This document shows, in pieces, positions 34,851 to 42,312 of a stretch of 64,000 bases of DNA. The stretch's first letter is position 1. The number at the start of each line of letters is the position of its first letter. This DNA comes from Akkermansia muciniphila (GTDB taxonomy: Bacteria; Verrucomicrobiota; Verrucomicrobiia; Verrucomicrobiales; DEV007): positions 1 through 64,000 of the forward strand of contig CAMCXS010000017.1 of NCBI GenBank assembly GCA_945883495.1. The letters run 5' to 3'. Under the pieces are notes generated by a model. That model did not search any database, was not told where the DNA came from, and was given only the letters and a program-made list of their open reading frames with translations. Made by a program: the position numbers and the translations under genes.

Positions 34851-35228
34851 ATGCCAAGCAAGGTTTTAGCCGTCGATGACGATCAGCATTTCACGAACAT
34901 GCTGAAAATGAACCTGGAACGGAGCGGGGAGTTCGAGGTCAAGGTGGTCAACGATCCGTCTCGCGCGCTTGAAACCGCCCGGGCCTATCGCCCGCAAGTC
35001 GTCCTGCTCGATATCATCATGCCGAAGCTCGACGGTGGCGATGTGCTGCTTCAATTTCGCGAGGATCCGGACCTTCACAAAACGCCGGTCATCATGCTCA
35101 CCGCCCTGCTTTCCGATGGCGACGAAGAGAATTGGAAGACCGACGACGCCGATCAGGAGATGGGGTTTCTCTCCAAGCCGGTCGATATGGACTTGCTCGT
35201 CGGCACCTTGCGCCGGGCCCTTGGTTGA
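34851..35228 (+). CDS. Single-domain response regulator (receiver only)
   Basis: A 125-aa CheY-like receiver without an output domain. Visible are the acidic pair in AVDDDQ (residues 8-11), the phospho-acceptor Asp in VVLLDIIMPKLDGGDVL (about residue 56), the switch Thr in IMLTALLSDG and the conserved Lys in FLSKPVDMDLL. It could be a phosphotransfer intermediate or act by protein binding. No histidine kinase is nearby. An in-frame upstream start would add two residues. Confidence 0.93.
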   Translation: MPSKVLAVDDDQHFTNMLKMNLERSGEFEVKVVNDPSRALETARAYRPQVVLLDIIMPKLDGGDVLLQFREDPDLHKTPVIMLTALLSDGDEENWKTDDADQEMGFLSKPVDMDLLVGTLRRALG

Positions 35229-35283
35229 CTCGTCACGAGGAGAGAAGTCGAAACGATCGCTGGACGCGTCCGCTCCGCTTCGT

Positions 35284-35302
35284 AGATTCGTATTCAGAAT
35301 CT
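35284..35302. promoter_or_regulatory. Dyad directly upstream of the bacterioferritin start
   Basis: AGATTC-N7-GAATCT ends one base before the ATG's first base region (ctcATG). Read on the minus strand the site starts TGAGATTCTGAATAC, sharing the half-site TGAGATT with the Fur-like box upstream of the BFD-like gene. A repressor here would block both transcription start and translation start. Confidence 0.45.
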
Positions 35303-35303
35303 C

Positions 35304-35786
35304 ATGAAGGGCGACGAACAAGTTATCGAGGCGTTGAATGCCGGTCTCACGATCGAGCTGACCGCCATCAACCTGTATTTCATCAATGCCAAAATGTGCA
35401 GCAACTGGGGCCTCGAGCGCCTTGCCAAGCACTTCTACGATGAGTCCATCGAAGAAATGAAGCACGCCGAAGAGGTCATCGATCGCATCCTCTTCCTCGA
35501 CGGCGTCCCGGAAATCGCCCGTTACGACGTCATTAAGGTCGGACAATCGCCCAAGGAGCAAATCGAGAACAGCCTCGCGCTGGAAATGAAGGGTGTCGCC
35601 ACCTACAACCACGCCATCCAAATCTGTATGGAAAAGAAGGACGCCGGCAGCCGGGACCTGATGGAGCGCATGGTCGTCGAATCGGAAGAGAGCATCGACT
35701 GGGCCGAAGCCCAACTCGACCTCATCCGGCTCACCGGCCTCGAAAACTATCTCGCCGCGCAAATTGGCGAAGGCGAGGAAGGGTGA
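35304..35786 (+). CDS. bfr: Bacterioferritin with altered ferroxidase site
   Basis: Iron-storage protein of 160 aa, aligned without gaps to the start of E. coli Bfr (MKGDEQVIEALNAGLTIELTAINLYFINAKMCSNWGLERLAKHFYDESIEEMKHAEEVIDRILFLDG). The ferroxidase ligands E18, E51, H54 and E94 and the heme-ligand Met52 are present. By position, residues 127 and 130 (Glu and His in canonical Bfr) are Ser and Ser within ESEESIDW. Half of site B is therefore lost unless neighbouring E126/E129 compensate. Some organisms build heteropolymers of a catalytic and a non-catalytic subunit. Preceded by a dyad at its start codon; a BFD-like gene lies about 0.85 kb downstream. Confidence 0.94.
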   Translation: MKGDEQVIEALNAGLTIELTAINLYFINAKMCSNWGLERLAKHFYDESIEEMKHAEEVIDRILFLDGVPEIARYDVIKVGQSPKEQIENSLALEMKGVATYNHAIQICMEKKDAGSRDLMERMVVESEESIDWAEAQLDLIRLTGLENYLAAQIGEGEEG

Positions 35787-35989
35787 CGGCGCGCTGATCA
35801 TCGCGCTGGTTGGACATGCATGTGGTCCGGCCAACTCTCATGGCGGGCCGGATTCTCGGTCCAGTTTGCGGGACAGATCTGAATGGTTGGTTGAACCGGC
35901 CGGTCGTGGTGAGCCGGTTCGGTTCGACCGAAAGGCGCTCGGTACGCGTTTCCGGAACATGCTCCTGCCCAACGATCTGTCGTTGTCTC

Positions 35990-36442
35990 TCAAGATTCCG
36001 CCTTCGCCCCGGGCTTCTTGCCCCCCGCTTTCTTGCCGCCATCGGGCTTCTGAGTTCCAGCCTCGGAGCGATGGATGCCGACGATGGGCTCAAGCCTGCC
36101 GCTCCCGGCCTCGGCACCAAATTCCACCCGTTCCCCGGCCTGTAATTCCCGCAAGAGATCTCGAGCTGCATCCTTGAAGCCCCGAATCTCAAAGGTTTTG
36201 CCGACCAAGCTTTCTGCCTGCGTAGCTTCGCTCTTTTTCAGAACCTTCCCAACTTTTTGAACGGTAACCGTCAGGGTGGAACCCTTCACTTCGACGACTT
36301 GGCCCACCAGCATGCCGCGAAATCCCCGCGCCTCACTCGGGACATCATCAATTTTGGGTTTCTCGCCTTGCGCCCTTGATTCCGACGGAAGAGAGAGAAG
36401 GAAAAGCACCAGCAGACTGGCAAGCGGGAGTGGTGATTTCAT
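35990..36442 (-). CDS. Hypothetical secreted protein (150 aa)
   Basis: Signal peptide MKSPLPLASLLVLFLLSLPSESRA, then a short beta-rich domain (FRGMLVGQVVEVKGSTLTVTVQKVGKVLKKSEATQAESLVGKTFEIRGFKD...GERVEFGAEAGSGRLEPIV), an OB-like strand pattern, and a Lys/Gly-rich tail (GGKKAGGKKPGAKAES). No family was recognised. It lies between bfr and the BFD-like gene but on the opposite strand from bfr. The start was chosen at the signal peptide; a longer in-frame start exists upstream. Confidence 0.65.
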   Translation of the reverse strand: MKSPLPLASLLVLFLLSLPSESRAQGEKPKIDDVPSEARGFRGMLVGQVVEVKGSTLTVTVQKVGKVLKKSEATQAESLVGKTFEIRGFKDAARDLLRELQAGERVEFGAEAGSGRLEPIVGIHRSEAGTQKPDGGKKAGGKKPGAKAES

Positions 36443-36627
36443 GGCGTGGGGGTTCAGGGCCTGCGAACGTGGGCCGCACTGCAGATGTGCTCCCGAGTCC
36501 TTCGCTTGATCCAACACGAAGGAAGTGCGTCTGTCCATCACGGACTCCGTGCGGTCGGAAACTCCGGCGCAATTCGCTCAAGTTCTGGGGATAGAATTGA
36601 CGTTGTTGTCCGCAGCAACGGTCCAAG

Positions 36628-36918
36628 TCACCCATTCTGACAGGCGCAGAGCGCAGCGATGCACCCGCAATCGTCGCATCGGCTGCAAGGACCGCCGCAC
36701 TTGGCGGGCTTGCCTTCGAGGATTCTGTTGATGCGGCAGTGACAGGCCCGGCACGCCGTCCCGGCGCGGGTCTTGAGGCTGACTTCTTCCACCGAAGCAG
36801 CCTTGCCCACTACGATCGCCGTTCGGATCTCCAATTCCGTGATGCGCTCACAATTGCAGATCACGGTGCCGGCATCGCCGAGCAGGATGGACGTATCCGA
36901 AGGATGCAGTTGCGACAT
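36628..36918 (-). CDS. BFD-like [2Fe-2S] protein with Cys-rich C-terminal tail
   Basis: A 96-aa protein. The BFD fold pattern VICNCERITELEIRTAIVVGKAASVEEVSLKTRAGTACRACHCRINRIL supplies the four cysteines CNC and CRACHC-type ligands typical of the bacterioferritin-associated ferredoxin/NirB-like [2Fe-2S] domain (CxC...CxxC). After it come about 25 residues with CGGPCSRCDDCGCIAALCAC, seven or eight additional cysteines, absent from E. coli Bfd. Bfd reduces and mobilises iron from Bfr, so the nearby bfr supports a linked role. Two 15-bp Fur-like dyads lie immediately upstream, implying induction under iron limitation (inference). Confidence 0.82.
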   Translation of the reverse strand: MSQLHPSDTSILLGDAGTVICNCERITELEIRTAIVVGKAASVEEVSLKTRAGTACRACHCRINRILEGKPAKCGGPCSRCDDCGCIAALCACQNG

Positions 36919-36946
36919 ACGGGGAAGGAGGAGGGTTGAAGGACTT

Positions 36947-36961
36947 TGAGATAGAGACTCA
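36947..36961. promoter_or_regulatory. Fur-like 7-1-7 dyad, proximal to the BFD-like gene
   Basis: TGAGATAGAGACTCA, 29 bp upstream of the start codon. The TGAG...CTCA ends and the 15-bp size fit the 7-1-7 form of Fur boxes such as TGAGAAT-N-ATTCTCA, though the inner bases differ. Confidence 0.45.
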
Positions 36962-36979
36962 ATCTCTGCAAGCGAAATC

Positions 36980-36994
36980 TGAGATTGGGTCTCA
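36980..36994. promoter_or_regulatory. Fur-like 7-1-7 dyad, distal to the BFD-like gene
   Basis: TGAGATTGGGTCTCA, the better of the two boxes, with perfect TGAGA/TCTCA arms. Its centre is 33 bp from that of the proximal box, about three helical turns, so two regulator dimers could bind on the same face. Confidence 0.5.
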
Positions 36995-37520
36995 GTGTCG
37001 TTTATTCATCCATCTTCTCCTCTGCGGCTCCTCGTGCGTTGAGATTTTCCCGCCCTTTCTTGCTTCCATCACGAAGTCCGCAGGGCACTCGAGCTCGCCG
37101 AGCCGAAAATTGAGGCCATCATGAAGGATTTTGGCTCCCTGCGGAATTGGGGGCCCCCATCATGCCCGGACTCGGCCCGCCAGGACCTCCGCCGCCTGGA
37201 TTGCCTGGAAACGGTGGGCCGGGTGGGGAACCATGCATTGCCGGGGAGGAGCAGCTTTTCTAGCCAAGAAGGCAGTCAATGGCCGACGCCAGCATGGCTT
37301 GGCTGGAGTACGCCAGCGGGAATACGGAATGGCGATGCTCCCTTTTTGAAGAAAAGAGCGAGCCTGGACGAGGTAGTAGGCCCCAAGATGCCTGGGACCA
37401 GAAGCGTGGAGAGCTGCAAGGCGGCGCGTGCCGCGGTGAGGCGGCCGCGATGGCCAGGAAGGGGAGGAGCCAGGCGGGGAATCATGCGGATGAAAGCCGG
37501 AAAACGGCCGGGAGTTCCAG
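36995..37520. other. Non-coding stretch between the BFD-like gene and the glycoside hydrolase
   Basis: No convincing gene is seen in these 526 bases. Open frames exist on both strands, but their composition is low-complexity (Arg/Pro/Gly) and they do not resemble known proteins. A 33-codon frame from 37162 encodes a collagen-like Gly-Pro stretch (GPPGPPPPGLPG) but has no recognisable ribosome site. Confidence 0.5.
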
Positions 37521-39629
37521 TCAACGGAAGCGCGCGTCGTTCCAGCGGAAGGGCTCCCGTTCGCCGAGCAGGAGTTCGTAGATCCCGTGGTTTGTTTTCA
37601 TCATTTCCGCCAGCATTTCTTTCCACGGACGGTCGGCGACGCTGATGAGGCCGGTGTTGTAACTTTCGCCATTGTATTGGCTGAACCACCGGCCCGTCGT
37701 CGCTTGATCGACCAGGGTGAACCACTCGATCCCAATGACAAAACCAAGTGAGGCGCTTTGCTCGACATAATTGCGATACGCCAACCCGCGTTGCTGCTGG
37801 CTATCGACTTCGCGGCCGCCGATTAATCCGCTGTCCTTCGGCGATGCCCAAAAGAACTCACTCAACATCATCGGTTTCTGCCCGGACCAATCGTGATAAC
37901 GGCGCAGCTCCGCGGTGTCCACGCCGAACGTGTAATAATTATAGGAGATGACGTCGAGATGCTGGCCCATGATGCGGCAGAGGGTCTCGTCTTCTATGGT
38001 GACCGGTTGCAGCCGACAGCCCAGGAGCAGGTGGTGGGGATCGTGTTTCCGGAAATGTGTTTCGAGCTGGGCAAAATAGCTTTCCAAAAAGTGATGCACG
38101 AAAACGCGCACGTCGGCTTTGGCCGCATCCGTAGTGACCGCGAGTCCGCTATCGAGCAAGGATTCGAATGAGGCGGCTTGCGACTGCCAGGCTGCCCGGA
38201 AGGCCTCGATGGTTTGATATCTTGTCCGCAAGGAATCGACCAAGCGCATTTTGCAGGCATGTTTGCCATCTAAAGCCGGAATGACGCGTGGCAATTCGTC
38301 GAACCGTGGCTCATTGACAATGAACCAGCCGATGAGCAGAGGATCGTTGGCTCGTCCGGGAAGTTCCTTGGCCAAATTCTCCGCGATCTTGCGCTCGGTG
38401 GCGGGATCAAAAGGATCCCAGACCTCGTGGGCGCCGGGGATGCGGGGCAGGCCTTCCCACTGATTGATGGGGAGATGAGCCACATAGGGAAAGCTGGCTT
38501 TGACGTGAGCCGAGGGCGGCACTGGGCTGAAGGCGCCGATGGAGTTGAAACCCCATTTTCGGCACCGCTCCATCATCCGGCTGGCGTGCGCGTCGTAATC
38601 ATAGGGCGCGGAAAACTTCCGGATCGCGTTCGCTAGATAGAAAGAGAAATGCGCATCACCATCTCCCGGCCGGAAGGCGCTTGCGAACTCTCCGTCCGCT
38701 TTGGGAAGCCACTCGTAAATCGCTTCCCGGCCTTTGACATAGGTGTAATCATCATTGGGGGCGAAGCCGCAAACACCAAGATGAAAGAAGGCATTGCCGT
38801 CGGGATCGACCAGCCACCATTTACCTTCTTTGCGTTCGACGTGGAAGAAGCCGGTTTGCTTGAGTCCCAGCTTGGCACCGCTTTCGGGCAGACCGCCAAA
38901 TCGGTCGAAGGTCGGCTGGTGAATTCCTGCATAATAGGCGCGATCGGCTTCCAAATCTACCTGAAGTTCCTGAAGGCTCTTGAGCTTCGCCGGGAACTGA
39001 TCCTTAGTGCTCTGCCCGAAGGGATCGATCAATATGGCACTAGCGCTCAGGTCCGTGGTGACCCGGAGCTTTGACGTGGTGCGATCCGGAGCGTGAGGAA
39101 CAAAGAACTGCCAATTGTAAACGGCCCAGTTCCACTCCCGGTTGTCGGTCAGCTGCTGAAAGGAAAACTCTGGAGCCGTGATGGACAGGCTTTGGCCCTG
39201 AGCATTCTTCAGTTCGAAGTTGGTGCCGTGCAGGCTGGCGATCTGCGGTGGTGTGGCCTTCGAGCTGGGGAACGTCCCAGAGCTATCGCTGATTTTCCAG
39301 GTGCCGCCCTTTCCAAAGCTGATGTCGATCAGCATAGCCATCTTCCACGACTTGACGTCGATTGCGACGCCCTGGAAGGTCAACTGCACCTCGTTCCCGT
39401 CGACCTCGACCGAGCATTCCGCTCCGCCTTCATAGAGCACCTCTGCCTTCGCGCCCGTGGCCTTGACCTCAATTCTCTTGTGAGGCGGATCGAATTCCGG
39501 ATATCCGAGGGTGAATCTTCCCAGGCTGCCGGCGGCGATCTCGATGCCTTCGCCGGTGGGTTTGAGATCCGTTGCGCTGGCGAGGCCGACCCAGCAGTAT
39601 ATAGCGGCCAATACAGAAAGTGTTTTCAT
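37521..39629 (-). CDS. Secreted glycoside hydrolase, beta-agarase-like (clan GH-A)
   Basis: A 702-aa exported enzyme with signal peptide (MKTLSVLAAIYCWVGLASA), an N-terminal beta-sandwich (residues about 30-230) and a TIM-barrel domain beginning GFFHVERKEGKWWLVDPDGNAFFHLGVCG, the start typical of agarase-like GH50/GH2-superfamily proteins. In the barrel, GWFIVNEPRFDE provides the Asn-Glu acid/base pair and MMLSEFFWASP a glutamate positioned like the nucleophile. The substrate is probably a polysaccharide, perhaps of algal origin, but the exact family cannot be fixed by eye. It follows a TMEM220-like gene by three bases. Confidence 0.8.
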   Translation of the reverse strand: MKTLSVLAAIYCWVGLASATDLKPTGEGIEIAAGSLGRFTLGYPEFDPPHKRIEVKATGAKAEVLYEGGAECSVEVDGNEVQLTFQGVAIDVKSWKMAMLIDISFGKGGTWKISDSSGTFPSSKATPPQIASLHGTNFELKNAQGQSLSITAPEFSFQQLTDNREWNWAVYNWQFFVPHAPDRTTSKLRVTTDLSASAILIDPFGQSTKDQFPAKLKSLQELQVDLEADRAYYAGIHQPTFDRFGGLPESGAKLGLKQTGFFHVERKEGKWWLVDPDGNAFFHLGVCGFAPNDDYTYVKGREAIYEWLPKADGEFASAFRPGDGDAHFSFYLANAIRKFSAPYDYDAHASRMMERCRKWGFNSIGAFSPVPPSAHVKASFPYVAHLPINQWEGLPRIPGAHEVWDPFDPATERKIAENLAKELPGRANDPLLIGWFIVNEPRFDELPRVIPALDGKHACKMRLVDSLRTRYQTIEAFRAAWQSQAASFESLLDSGLAVTTDAAKADVRVFVHHFLESYFAQLETHFRKHDPHHLLLGCRLQPVTIEDETLCRIMGQHLDVISYNYYTFGVDTAELRRYHDWSGQKPMMLSEFFWASPKDSGLIGGREVDSQQQRGLAYRNYVEQSASLGFVIGIEWFTLVDQATTGRWFSQYNGESYNTGLISVADRPWKEMLAEMMKTNHGIYELLLGEREPFRWNDARFR

Positions 39630-39632
39630 GAA

Positions 39633-40058
39633 TTAGCGCGATGCGGGTTTTGAGACAAGGCTTCTCTGCCACCAGAGAAATCCGGAGCCCAACAAAGCGA
39701 TGACTGCGCCGAAGAATTCGCGGCTTTGTTCCACCTCCGCATGACCGGGGTTCATCGATTTCTTGGTCATGGTGAACTCGCCACCCGTCAGATTCTGGAT
39801 CAGACCTGGTCCGGTTGCCGCCAGTTCAAACACACAGAAGGCCACGGCAACGGCGAAGAGCGGCCAAGGAAACCGCCGGAACACGCCAAGCAGAAAGAGA
39901 AGAGCGATAAGGCCGTAAAACACGATCCAAGCCCAGACATCGACTAAGCTCGGGTTCGCGTAAATCGCCGGATTGTCGTCCTCGCGCTGCAACCACGCGA
40001 AGTATGCGAAGACGACAAATCCAAGGAGGTTAAAACCGAGCTGCATCTTGCCACGCAT
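39633..40058 (-). CDS. TMEM220-like membrane protein
   Basis: A 141-aa integral membrane protein with about four helices (LGFNLLGFVVFAYFAWLQ, VWAWIVFYGLIALLFLLGVF, WPLFAVAVAFCVFELAATGPG and FFGAVIALLGSGFLWWQR). The sequence QREDDNPAIYANPSLVDVWAWIVFYG, in which a polar segment separates the first two helices, and the EVEQSREFFGAVIAL end, match the transmembrane protein 220 family of unknown function. It is separated by three bases from the glycoside hydrolase and may share its transcript. The start is chosen at MRGKMQLG; a start four codons later is possible. Confidence 0.75.
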   Translation of the reverse strand: MRGKMQLGFNLLGFVVFAYFAWLQREDDNPAIYANPSLVDVWAWIVFYGLIALLFLLGVFRRFPWPLFAVAVAFCVFELAATGPGLIQNLTGGEFTMTKKSMNPGHAEVEQSREFFGAVIALLGSGFLWWQRSLVSKPASR

Positions 40059-40127
40059 GGAACCACCAAACACGGCTGCGGACGGGGCGCGAGCGAAAAC
40101 CATCCCCGTCCAATGCAATTCCAGAGC

Positions 40128-40721
40128 TCAGGAAAGCGGACCCGGGGCGCGGCCCACCGTCATGCGGAGGCGTTTGCGCAAGGCCGTGCAGGCCCGCCGC
40201 CGCGCCACTTGCGCGGCGCGTTGCCGGGCAGCGTGATGGTGCAGGGTCATCCGCACCGCGTGTAGCGAGGCCAGCAGCTGTTCGGCCTTGACCGCGGAAA
40301 TGTCTCCATCCGTAGATTCCAGATCCGGGTGGGTCCTTAAAAAATCGCGAAGGTCTTTCAAGAGCTTTTCCCGGCCTCGGAACGATGCTGGAACCGCCAA
40401 GGTCCCGTCACCAAAGCCAGCTTCTGCCCACGTGGCGTTCCAGCGGCGGCCAAGGGAAGAACGTAGCGAAGCTTTGCACAAACCAATGAAGCGGACGATT
40501 GCGGCGTCGGCCCGATGCACAGCAGGGATGAGAATTTTAGATGGTTCCGTGCGCAAGGCCAAGTACTCCCGGTGCCGGATCAAGGCAGGTTCAAGGGCTT
40601 GACGGATCCCGAGAGCGTTGTCGTGCTGCCCTTGCCAGGTCAGGCGGGAGATAAGCCGCAGGGCCAGGGTGGCGAGGTCATCCACAGTTTCAGGGAGGCG
40701 GGAAGGCGACAACGTGCTCAT
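40128..40721 (-). CDS. Hypothetical protein (197 aa), basic C-terminus
   Basis: Unknown function. The protein is largely helical and ends in an Arg-rich region (HHHAARQRAAQVARRRACTALRKRLRMT), which could bind nucleic acid. DLATLALRLISRLTWQGQHDNALGIRQALEPALIRHREYLALR near the N-terminus and GREKLLKDLRDFLRTHPDLE near residue 115 are the most ordered parts. No signal peptide. Its upstream region is markedly AT-rich compared with the surrounding sequence and contains a 13-bp dyad, so it probably has its own regulated promoter. Confidence 0.55.
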   Translation of the reverse strand: MSTLSPSRLPETVDDLATLALRLISRLTWQGQHDNALGIRQALEPALIRHREYLALRTEPSKILIPAVHRADAAIVRFIGLCKASLRSSLGRRWNATWAEAGFGDGTLAVPASFRGREKLLKDLRDFLRTHPDLESTDGDISAVKAEQLLASLHAVRMTLHHHAARQRAAQVARRRACTALRKRLRMTVGRAPGPLS

Positions 40722-40750
40722 GAGGAAACTCCGTACGATCCAAAATGTTA

Positions 40751-40763
40751 ACTTACATTAAGT
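40751..40763. promoter_or_regulatory. 13-bp dyad in an AT-rich divergent promoter region
   Basis: ACTTA-CAT-TAAGT is a perfect 5-bp dyad with a three-base centre, 30 bp upstream of the minus-strand hypothetical gene and 71 bp upstream of the DUF1080-like gene. TTGATT on the minus strand overlaps its edge. It is a plausible operator in this unusually AT-rich 80-bp gap. Confidence 0.4.
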
Positions 40764-40833
40764 AATCAAGAGAATTCTTCTGAAAAACTAGAAATTAGCG
40801 ACTTTTATCGATGAGAAGGGTTTGACGAAGTCG

Positions 40834-41538
40834 ATGAAAACTCCTCTTGGCCTTCTTCTTCTACCCTTCTGTTGGACCCATGTCGCGTTGGCGGCGGACG
40901 AACCCAAGCTGGCAATCCCCGGTGAGGTCCTTTACGAAAACAAGCTCGACTCGACGCCGGGGGCGGAATGGAAGGCCGCCAAAGGAAAGTGGGAGGCGAT
41001 TGATGGCGCTTGGCGAGGTTCGGAGCTGCCCGAAGACAAACATGGGGCGGTGATCCGGCTCAATCAGAAGTTGACCGACTTTGTCATCGACGCGGAATTC
41101 TGTTTCTCCGGGGCGAAGTCGACCAGTTTGACCATTAACGCAGTGAAGGACCACATGGCGCGAATCGCGATCACGGGCAACACGGTGACCATTCGCCGGG
41201 ATGACAACGACCACCGTGGGCCAGACAAGGCGATCACCTTTGCCGTGTTTTCGCGGAAGTTCGAACCGGGAACTTGGCACAAGATCCACCTAGAAATGGT
41301 GGGGGATACCATGCTGGGCCAAGTGGATGACTTGATCGCTTGGGGGAGCGATCCTCTATTTACCACGCCGAAGCTAGCGCCGGGCTTCACTGCGGCGGGG
41401 CAATCGATACAGCTGCGCAACTTCGTGATCCGCGCCGCGACGCTGAATCCAGCGTGGGAGGCGGTAAAAGCCAAACTGCCCAAGCCAGGTGAACAGTCAA
41501 TCGATGCCGGAGTGGGCGCGGCGCCGAAGAGGAAATAA
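40834..41538 (+). CDS. Secreted DUF1080-like / concanavalin-like lectin domain protein
   Basis: A 234-aa exported protein: signal peptide MKTPLGLLLLPFCWTHVALAA, then a jelly-roll domain with LYENKLDSTPGAEWKAAKGKWEAIDGAWRGSE, FVIDAEFCFSGAKSTSLTINA and WHKIHLEMVGDTMLGQVDDL. These strands match the DUF1080 / 3-keto-disaccharide hydrolase-like concanavalin fold abundant in Verrucomicrobia. It lacks evident catalytic signature and could be a glycan-binding protein. Residues 200-234 form a charged tail. It diverges from the 197-aa hypothetical gene. Confidence 0.75.
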   Translation: MKTPLGLLLLPFCWTHVALAADEPKLAIPGEVLYENKLDSTPGAEWKAAKGKWEAIDGAWRGSELPEDKHGAVIRLNQKLTDFVIDAEFCFSGAKSTSLTINAVKDHMARIAITGNTVTIRRDDNDHRGPDKAITFAVFSRKFEPGTWHKIHLEMVGDTMLGQVDDLIAWGSDPLFTTPKLAPGFTAAGQSIQLRNFVIRAATLNPAWEAVKAKLPKPGEQSIDAGVGAAPKRK

Positions 41539-41595
41539 CGCTTCGGGTTATTGCTCAAGCGATCTGGTATGGGAACTACTCGGGCTATTTGGCTC

Positions 41596-42312
41596 TCACA
41601 CAGAGCCTGGCTGGAGTTTGCGGACGGTTTCGTCAAAATTGGCTACACGTTCCAGATTGGCCGCCGTGAAGAGGGAACGGAAGTGTTTGCGGATCAGAAC
41701 TCCGGCGGCGGCGTTTCCTTCCCGCATGAGCGCTTGGAGGTCGTGAGCCTCCTTCGGAAAGTAGCGAGGCAACGCGTGCAAATGCTGGTCCAGGCTCGCG
41801 AAAAGCTTCAAGTCGCCATGCGCCACTTTGGAGAGGGATCGATAGATCGTATACAGGCGATTCGCGGGATGGCGCAGAGAGCTTGTCTGTAGGAGGACGC
41901 GGCGGTAGTCGCTCGCGCCGAGGTCCCAGTCATTCTGCACGATTGTGTCTCTCCGGCCGGGACCCAGACGGTCCAGCATCTCCTCGTCAGAGTAGGTAGA
42001 TTGCAAGACGGATTCGACGCTGAGGCGGTAAATCACATTTGCGCTGGCATACATCCCGGCCAACGCAGCGATGACGGCTTCAAGAATGTGTTGAGCGGCG
42101 CGCATCAAGTTGTCCCGAGCGTTCTGTCGATCGAACCCGTTAATGTGTTCCCAACGCGCGTCCAGCTCACCCACCATGTCGATGAGACAGGCAGCAAACT
42201 CAATGGATGGCTCGAAGAGCGCTCGTATCTCGGGTTGGGCGGCGTTCTCCGCGAGGCTGAAGCGCCGGGCGAATTCTTGCAGGTGCGACCAATTGGACCC
42301 GACTGGCTGCAT
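41596..42312 (-). CDS. Hypothetical helical protein in a parA operon (238 aa)
   Basis: All-helical protein of unknown function. AAQHILEAVIAALAGMYASANVIYRLSVESVLQSTYSDEEML and YTIYRSLSKVAHGDLKLF are the most distinctive parts; the second, S-x-x-x-H-G, recalls the C-terminal motif of HEPN- or DUF5677-like helical proteins, but this is not secure. The ATG overlaps the stop of the upstream gene, so it is translationally coupled to the 150-aa protein and, through it, to parA. No signal peptide or membrane helix. Confidence 0.65.
   Translation of the reverse strand: MQPVGSNWSHLQEFARRFSLAENAAQPEIRALFEPSIEFAACLIDMVGELDARWEHINGFDRQNARDNLMRAAQHILEAVIAALAGMYASANVIYRLSVESVLQSTYSDEEMLDRLGPGRRDTIVQNDWDLGASDYRRVLLQTSSLRHPANRLYTIYRSLSKVAHGDLKLFASLDQHLHALPRYFPKEAHDLQALMREGNAAAGVLIRKHFRSLFTAANLERVANFDETVRKLQPGSV

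Noticed and set aside
37121-37645. A 174-codon plus-strand frame upstream of the glycoside hydrolase end
   Set aside because: Low complexity, overlaps the 3' end of the glycoside hydrolase, no homology recognised.
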